A stretch of DNA of 7,753 nt, taken from positions 1 through 7,753 of the forward strand of contig JAIPFG010000141.1 of the NCBI GenBank assembly GCA_021736745.1, in the 5' to 3' direction. Position numbers and translations under genes: made by a program. This document shows positions 3,853 through 7,753 of this stretch, one piece after another. Origin of the DNA: Pseudomonadales bacterium. GTDB taxonomy: Bacteria; Pseudomonadota; Gammaproteobacteria; Pseudomonadales; IMCC2047. The stretch's first letter is position 1. Every line of letters starts with the position of its first letter. A model generated the notes under the pieces. It did not search any database. It was given only the letters and a program-made list of their open reading frames with translations, and was not told the origin of the DNA.

Positions 3853-6087
3853 CTAAGGTGTTTGACGTTTGGCGTTTATACGTGAAGCAAGCTCGTCAAC
3901 AGGCGGGGCTGGGGTAAAAAAAATATTGACTCTGGTGAGCATGGCGTCGGCCGCATTGATATGGTCAAGTTTAAGCATTAACTCAATCTGCTCAATCGCA
4001 TCACTCCTGATACTTCGCATTTCCGAGATCGCTACAAAATTGGACGGGCTCAAATCAAGCACCTGTTTGTAAAGCGTGACCGCATTAAAGTCAGCGGGGT
4101 ATAACAATTTCCCTTCATTTTTGAGAGTTTCCGCTTGCGCCAGCAGCTTATCAATTTTCTCTTGTTTTTGTAATTGTCTTAACTCACGAACAGCGGCTAT
4201 TCTTTCTTTATTTATTTTTTCTTCTTTTTGTTCAACTTGGCTGTGAACCTGGATCTTTTGCGGTAGTGTATCAGCCTGCAGGTCAATAAGTACCGGTAGA
4301 CGTACAAGTCTGGATTCATTCAAATTATTTTCAGCGGAACTTTTCCCCTGATCACTGAGAATCTCATAAACCCCTTCACGTAAATTCAGCTGTATTTCTT
4401 CCAGCCTATCGCGAGTTTTATCCAGGAATAAGTCCAGATTCAGATTAACCGGCTTATTATTTGGCAGTGACGGAAGCTGAGGTTTACTTAGAGTGCCCTT
4501 CTCTTGGTAAGTCAAATAGAGTCCCACACAGATCATCAGCAGAAAAATAAATAACGAAACGCGCCCTATCCTGTTTTTTTTATCCATAAACACTGGCGAG
4601 CGGATGGGTGATGAAAGACTTGAATTAACCGTTCGCGAAATCTTGACAGAAGTCCTCTTAGTTAATTCGCGTTCAACCCCATGTTTTGCTTTCAGCACGG
4701 TCTTAACGGGAGTGGCATTTTCAGTCTGTTTTACGCTTACTCCTGATTTTCCCCGAGGCCCCATCAGTTCTGTTTTTTTATTTTTTATCTGATTACCCGT
4801 AACGAGACCAATGACGGGTTTCGATTTGGGTTGTAGTTTTGACGCCTGAGAAGTGAGGTGGCTCGCCTTCGATTTTACAGAGGAGGTTTCGATTTTTTTC
4901 ACCCCGGTGACCGATCGAGACGATTCACTGTCTTTGAGCTTTTCCATTTTTATTGCGTTTTGCGGCTTGATGATCTTAGTCACCACGTCACTAATTTTCT
5001 GCTCTTCCAATGACGCCCTTTTTTCTTTACCTGCAGCCGCGTCGAGTCCCTCAATAACGTTATAGTTATTTGTAAATTTTGTAGGAGGAATATCGCTCCA
5101 TTGCTTTTGGGTTTCATTTTTAGCCGGTTTGTCGGCAGCCGTTTCCTCTTTTGGCGCCAAAAGTTTTTTAAATAACTCCTGTTGTTTAGCCTTTGCGGCC
5201 TGGGAAAGTTGATAGACGTTATTGGTGGCCTTAGCCTTTTTCCCTGACTTTTTTGGCGCCTCAATCTGATGGCCTTCAATGCCTATAATGATTTCGTCGT
5301 CGATTTTCTCCAATTCCTCAACCATTTCCTTTCCGCTTTGAAAACGGTCATCCGGCATTTTCGCTAAGGCATAGTCAACAAACTCTTGGAAAATCGATAA
5401 TTCATTCGGCAACTCAACAAAGGAGGTTCCCGCCTGCTTCGCGCCAACGGCCTCAACACCATATTTGAAGGGGGCTTTTCCGGTCAGTAGAAAACAAAAA
5501 ACGGCACCCAGACTATACAAATCAGCACGCAGGTCCAATGTTTCTTTTCGGTGCTGTTCCGGACTCGTATAATCTGCAGTTTCAAGGAGTTTATTCTTTA
5601 ACAGCTGTTCCGATTCCTGGTACATTCCGCGCATAAAACCAAAGTCCGTCATCATCGCACGGCTTGTTTCTGATGACAGAATGATATTAGATGGCTTTAA
5701 ATTAAAGTGACCTGCTCTATGCGCAGCCAGATAATCTAACGCCTCAGCCAGCTGCTTAACGACGTAGATTTTATCCAGCAGACAGAGGCTGACCGCACGC
5801 TGAGCTAAATTCTCCCCTGGCACATAATCAACCACCGTATACAACGCTTCAAGATTCTGTCCAACCTCCCGCAATTGAACTATATTGGGATGAGAAATCT
5901 GCTTGGCCACCTCTCCTTCCCTGATAAATCGATCAACATCCCGATTCAAAGCGGCATGATCCAACAGTGATTTCGGCAAGTACTTAACAACCACCGGATG
6001 GCCCGACTCAAGCTCCGTGCCAAGATACACCGTACCAGATTCTGAGCTGTCGATGGGTTGGATTATTTTATAACCTGGAATATTCAT
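3853..6087 (-). CDS. Membrane Hanks-type kinase homologue, likely pseudokinase, with TPR-like tail
   Basis: A 744-residue protein. Residues 5-265 are a Ser/Thr protein kinase fold: ATP lysine K35 (VVVK), helix-C glutamate E57, Mg-binding N134, DFG at 148-150, SPE at 175-177 (APE equivalent) and the helix-F aspartate D189 in ADLYSLG. Two features are abnormal. The catalytic loop reads GHFNLKPSN, so the HRD aspartate is Asn129, and the glycine loop IDSSESGTVYLG keeps only the third glycine (G18). ATP binding may survive, but phosphotransfer is predicted to be poor or absent. Residues 270-505 are a Lys/Ser/Thr-rich, probably disordered linker. Residues 510-526 form one membrane helix preceded by KKNR, so the kinase domain is cytoplasmic. 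The outer part has a charged coiled-coil stretch (about 612-660) and a TPR-like unit (about 645-690, NAVTLYKQVLDLSPSNFVA). AAAGG lies 5 bases before the ATG. No phosphatase, FHA or secretion gene is adjacent, so its partner is unknown. Confidence 0.88.
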   Translation of the reverse strand: MNIPGYKIIQPIDSSESGTVYLGTELESGHPVVVKYLPKSLLDHAALNRDVDRFIREGEVAKQISHPNIVQLREVGQNLEALYTVVDYVPGENLAQRAVSLCLLDKIYVVKQLAEALDYLAAHRAGHFNLKPSNIILSSETSRAMMTDFGFMRGMYQESEQLLKNKLLETADYTSPEQHRKETLDLRADLYSLGAVFCFLLTGKAPFKYGVEAVGAKQAGTSFVELPNELSIFQEFVDYALAKMPDDRFQSGKEMVEELEKIDDEIIIGIEGHQIEAPKKSGKKAKATNNVYQLSQAAKAKQQELFKKLLAPKEETAADKPAKNETQKQWSDIPPTKFTNNYNVIEGLDAAAGKEKRASLEEQKISDVVTKIIKPQNAIKMEKLKDSESSRSVTGVKKIETSSVKSKASHLTSQASKLQPKSKPVIGLVTGNQIKNKKTELMGPRGKSGVSVKQTENATPVKTVLKAKHGVERELTKRTSVKISRTVNSSLSSPIRSPVFMDKKNRIGRVSLFIFLLMICVGLYLTYQEKGTLSKPQLPSLPNNKPVNLNLDLFLDKTRDRLEEIQLNLREGVYEILSDQGKSSAENNLNESRLVRLPVLIDLQADTLPQKIQVHSQVEQKEEKINKERIAAVRELRQLQKQEKIDKLLAQAETLKNEGKLLYPADFNAVTLYKQVLDLSPSNFVAISEMRSIRSDAIEQIELMLKLDHINAADAMLTRVNIFFTPAPPVDELASRINAKRQTP

Positions 6088-6410
6088 TTAACCTTTAAAT
6101 TCTATGCCTTCAATTGACGCTAAAAATAAGTTTTTGCTTAACTCAGACGAGCGTATTGACTTAACTTCTGTCCATTTCAGAGTAAGTCTATAACCACAGC
6201 AATAAGCATGCCGAACCCTAAAATTTACTATTATTCAAAGGCTTTGGCATCAACAGGCCTTTTTAGTCAGGTCCTACAGAAGAGCACAAAGACCAAATTG
6301 TAAATTTATCCGACGCATTTGGTTCTCTCTCTGTACCTTCCACTTATACCAACAATATGAGACATTACGCGCTCTCATCAACACGAATCTCAGAAGAAGA
6401 AAGAATTAGC
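6088..6410. other. Intergenic region upstream of kinase and DUF3301 genes
   Basis: About 320 bases of AT-rich DNA between divergent genes. It must hold the promoters of both, but I cannot single out a convincing -35/-10 pair. An AAAGGC/GCCTTT inverted repeat (6237-6262, 14-base loop) ends in a short T-run. Two short plus-strand frames of about 30 codons (from 6104 and 6208) lack ribosome binding sites and are not called. If the DUF3301 gene starts at 6357, the gap is 269 bases. Confidence 0.5.
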
Positions 6411-6728
6411 GTGTACCTTGATTTAACCCATTTATTTTGGATTTTCATTATTGTTCTGGGCTTTTTTTATTGGTGGCATGCCTACGGCATTAAACAGCTT
6501 GCCCTACAAAAAACCAAAGCTTACTGTGAAAGAATGGATATTCAAATGCTGGATGAGAGTATTGCCCTAAATCGAATATCCATTAGACGAGATACTGAAG
6601 GTCGTGTCGCTTTAGTCCGAGTGTTCCGCTTTGAATTCACATCGACGGGGGATGAACGTTATCAAGGACTCACGAGCATGCATGGACGACGGTGCACTCA
6701 CATCCAGTTAGAAGCCCATCGAATTTAG
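6411..6728 (+). CDS. DUF3301 family membrane-anchored protein
   Basis: A 105-residue protein with one N-terminal membrane helix (about residues 5-22, THLFWIFIIVLGFFYWW), then the DUF3301 core: AYCERMDIQMLDESIALNRISIRRD, VRVFRFEFTSTGDERYQG, a basic HGRRCTHIQ strand and the EAHRI end. The conserved FEF-STG-ERY block is diagnostic. The function of the family is unknown; the layout suggests a small domain facing the cytoplasm. An in-frame ATG at 6357 would add 18 polar residues (MRHYALSSTRISEEERIS) with no ribosome binding site before it. I prefer GTG at 6411 because family members begin almost directly at the hydrophobic helix and an AGAAAG-type purine run lies 7 bases before it. The start remains uncertain; the frame and the end at 6728 do not. 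It converges with the DUF2288 gene, 38 bases away. Confidence 0.82.
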   Translation: MYLDLTHLFWIFIIVLGFFYWWHAYGIKQLALQKTKAYCERMDIQMLDESIALNRISIRRDTEGRVALVRVFRFEFTSTGDERYQGLTSMHGRRCTHIQLEAHRI

Positions 6729-6766
6729 TCATTTACGTGTGTGTTTATGCCACTAGCAGATGACTG

Positions 6767-7084
6767 TCAATCGAGTTCTTCCCGCTCACGCTGTTGAACT
6801 AACACCCAAGGCTTGACCACCACTGACCAAAGGCTTACCTCCTCCGCCAACCAGCGTTTCGCCTGTTCATCCGAAACTTTTGCCAACTGATTCGTTTCCA
6901 TCCAAATTTTTATCTGCGCCGCATCATCTCTGGCGAGACGATAGGCAACCTCAACCAGATCCAATGCTTGCCCCACAGAAACACATTGCCCTGCCGCAAA
7001 AAACCGCTGCAGCTCTAGCCAGGGTATTTTAGCGGTTTCAAAATTAATCTTAGTCTTGGTGACTGCTTCTGAATTATCGGGCAT
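6767..7084 (-). CDS. DUF2288 family protein
   Basis: A 105-residue soluble, helical, acidic protein. Family features are the N-terminal IPWLELQRFFAAG, the central ALDLVEVAYRLARDDAAQIKIWM, and the C-terminal SLWSVVVKPWVLVQQRE. The function of DUF2288 is not known. The single Cys34 is not part of a recognisable metal site. No signal peptide or membrane helix is visible. The gene converges on the DUF3301 gene and is divergent from ppnP, with which it shares a 122-base upstream region. Only a weak AAAG-type ribosome binding site precedes the ATG. Confidence 0.85.
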   Translation of the reverse strand: MPDNSEAVTKTKINFETAKIPWLELQRFFAAGQCVSVGQALDLVEVAYRLARDDAAQIKIWMETNQLAKVSDEQAKRWLAEEVSLWSVVVKPWVLVQQREREELD

Positions 7085-7161
7085 GTACTTTAATGGCTAT
7101 AGATAAGGTGAAAGAAAAGTGATGAATGGATTATAACGAGCTCCTCCTTTGTGAGCCAGCC

Positions 7162-7170
7162 TGCTATAAT
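7162..7170 (+). promoter_or_regulatory. Extended -10 promoter of ppnP
   Basis: TGCTATAAT is a perfect TGnTATAAT extended -10, which can work without a good -35, and none is visible upstream. Transcription would begin near 7177, 30 bases before the ppnP ATG. It lies downstream of an in-frame ATG at 7126, so that ATG would not be on this message. Confidence 0.7.
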
Positions 7171-7206
7171 CGCGCGCCCAATATTTTCAGGAGAATAAGA
7201 CCGACA

Positions 7207-7488
7207 ATGTTCAAGGTGAATGAATACTTTGATGGCAAGGTTAAATCCATCGCTTTTCAAACAGATACCCTACCCGCTACTGTCGGGGTGATGGCGCCCG
7301 GTGAATATGATTTCGGCACCAGCCAAAAGGAAACAATGACTGTGGTTAGCGGCGCCCTGACAGTGAAATTACCGCAACAGGATAAGTGGCAGGTTTTCAA
7401 CTCAGGTGATCAGTTTGTGGTAGCGGCAAATCAAAATTTCCAACTCCGTGTCGCTGTTGATACCGCTTATTTGTGCACTTATGAATAA
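7207..7488 (+). CDS. ppnP: Pyrimidine/purine nucleoside phosphorylase PpnP
   Basis: A 93-residue single-domain cupin (DUF1255, formerly YaiE). It cleaves a range of purine and pyrimidine nucleosides with phosphate to give the free base and (deoxy)ribose 1-phosphate, in nucleoside salvage in the cytosol. The sequence follows E. coli PpnP closely: NEYFDGKVKSIAF at the start, TVGVMAPGEYDFGT, ETMTVVSGALTVKLP, WQVFNSGDQFVV, and YLCTYE at the end. The length also matches the family. The frame stays open upstream to an ATG at 7126, but those 27 extra residues do not resemble the family and lie upstream of the promoter. AGGAG at 7189-7193 precedes the chosen ATG at a rather long distance of 13 bases. 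The gene appears monocistronic. Confidence 0.95.
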   Translation: MFKVNEYFDGKVKSIAFQTDTLPATVGVMAPGEYDFGTSQKETMTVVSGALTVKLPQQDKWQVFNSGDQFVVAANQNFQLRVAVDTAYLCTYE

Positions 7489-7497
7489 ATAAGCGGT
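7462..7497 (+). repeat. Perfect 11-bp inverted repeat across the ppnP stop codon
   Basis: ACCGCTTATTT (7462-7472) and AAATAAGCGGT (7487-7497) are exact reverse complements separated by 14 bases. In RNA the stem can extend by one G-U and one U-A pair to 13 bp. The stop codon TAA (7486-7488) lies within the 3' arm. No T-run follows, so it is not a classic terminator; it may protect the message's 3' end or pause transcription. Confidence 0.6.
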
Positions 7498-7515
7498 CCA
7501 GCCTTAAAAAGATTT

Positions 7516-7554
7516 TGCAGGTTACCTCAAGGGGAGCCTGCAGCTCTTTCGTTT
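7516..7554 (+). terminator. Possible ppnP terminator
   Basis: TGCAGG (7516-7521) and CCTGCA (7537-7542) form a 6-bp stem that may extend inward by a few weaker pairs. It is followed by the T-rich GCTCTTTCGTTT. The T tract is interrupted, so termination strength is uncertain. Confidence 0.4.
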
Positions 7555-7668
7555 AATACAAACCAACTGAACGCTATCCGCCCTTCCACACTTCTAGATT
7601 GATTTCTAAAATCCGGCACATCCTTTGCAGTATATTACCCTGTCATTTTCAAAAAAGGGGTATGCGCA

Positions 7669-7753
7669 ATGAAAATACACTTTTCCGTCCACCCATATGG
7701 TAATGGCAGGTATCGACTGACTGCCGAAACTGCACAAAAAGTGACGATTCTTG
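7669..7753 (+). CDS. Unrecognised protein, N-terminal fragment
   Basis: The first 28 codons of a gene that runs off the right edge, beginning MKIHFSVHPYGNGRYRLTAE. The start is well supported: AAGGGG (ending at 7660) lies 8 bases before the ATG, while an earlier ATG at 7662 hits a stop after 13 codons. A TATATT at 7631-7636 could be its -10. The fragment is too short to assign a family, and there is no signal peptide in what is visible. Confidence 0.65.
   Translation, partial: MKIHFSVHPYGNGRYRLTAETAQKVTIL

Noticed and set aside
6237..6262. AAAGGC/GCCTTT hairpin before the DUF3301 gene as a terminator
   Set aside because: No gene ends just upstream on the plus strand, and the loop is 14 bases with a short stem.
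6104..6303. Two short plus-strand frames starting at 6104 (29 codons) and 6208 (31 codons), considered as small genes or remnants of a broken gene
   Set aside because: Neither has a ribosome binding site, they lie in different frames, and I recognise no family in either translation.
3776..6352. TTGGTATAA (3776-3784) and TTATACCAA (6344-6352) as inverted repeats flanking the kinase gene, suggesting a mobile unit
   Set aside because: The match is only 9 bases and does not extend on either side. Many 9-base inverted pairs are expected by chance in a window of this size.

Overview
The window looks like ordinary chromosomal DNA from a moderate-GC gammaproteobacterium, probably marine or free-living. 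The evidence is the set of protein families: DusC, a membrane-anchored MtfA-type peptidase, DUF1289, DUF3301, DUF2288 and PpnP are all typical of that class. The genus cannot be fixed from this sequence. I see no rRNA, tRNA, insertion sequence, CRISPR array or prophage gene. One gene runs off each end of the window.

Left block (1-1356): a glutathione-linked stress module. A glutathione S-transferase (cut by the left edge) lies downstream of a HxlR-type regulator on the minus strand. Divergent from them is a four-helix MAPEG-family membrane protein resembling E. coli YecN. The divergent promoter region holds two near-identical 19-bp palindromes whose centres are 31 bp apart, about three helical turns. 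They are strong candidates for the operators of the regulator, which has a single cysteine at the position where redox-sensing HxlR proteins carry theirs.

Middle block (1415-3719, minus strand): DUF1289, dusC and mtfA are packed with gaps of 3 and 0 bp and are probably one operon covering tRNA dihydrouridylation and a zinc peptidase. About 130 bp upstream of it lies a short gene for a 58-residue cysteine/histidine zinc-ribbon-like protein, flanked by imperfect inverted repeats.

Kinase block (3853-6087, minus strand): a 744-residue one-pass membrane protein with an N-terminal Hanks-type kinase domain. The catalytic HRD motif reads HFN and the glycine loop keeps only one of its three glycines, while the lysine, DFG and SPE motifs are kept. 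It therefore looks like a membrane pseudokinase carrying a TPR-like domain outside the cytoplasm. This is the most unusual gene in the window.

Right block (6411-7753): DUF3301 and DUF2288 proteins (convergent), the nucleoside phosphorylase ppnP with an extended -10 promoter and a long hairpin across its stop codon, and the first 28 codons of an unrecognised gene.

Apart from the kinase I do not see a clear new system. The other notable points are the operator arrangement, the missed small gene, and several start-site corrections.
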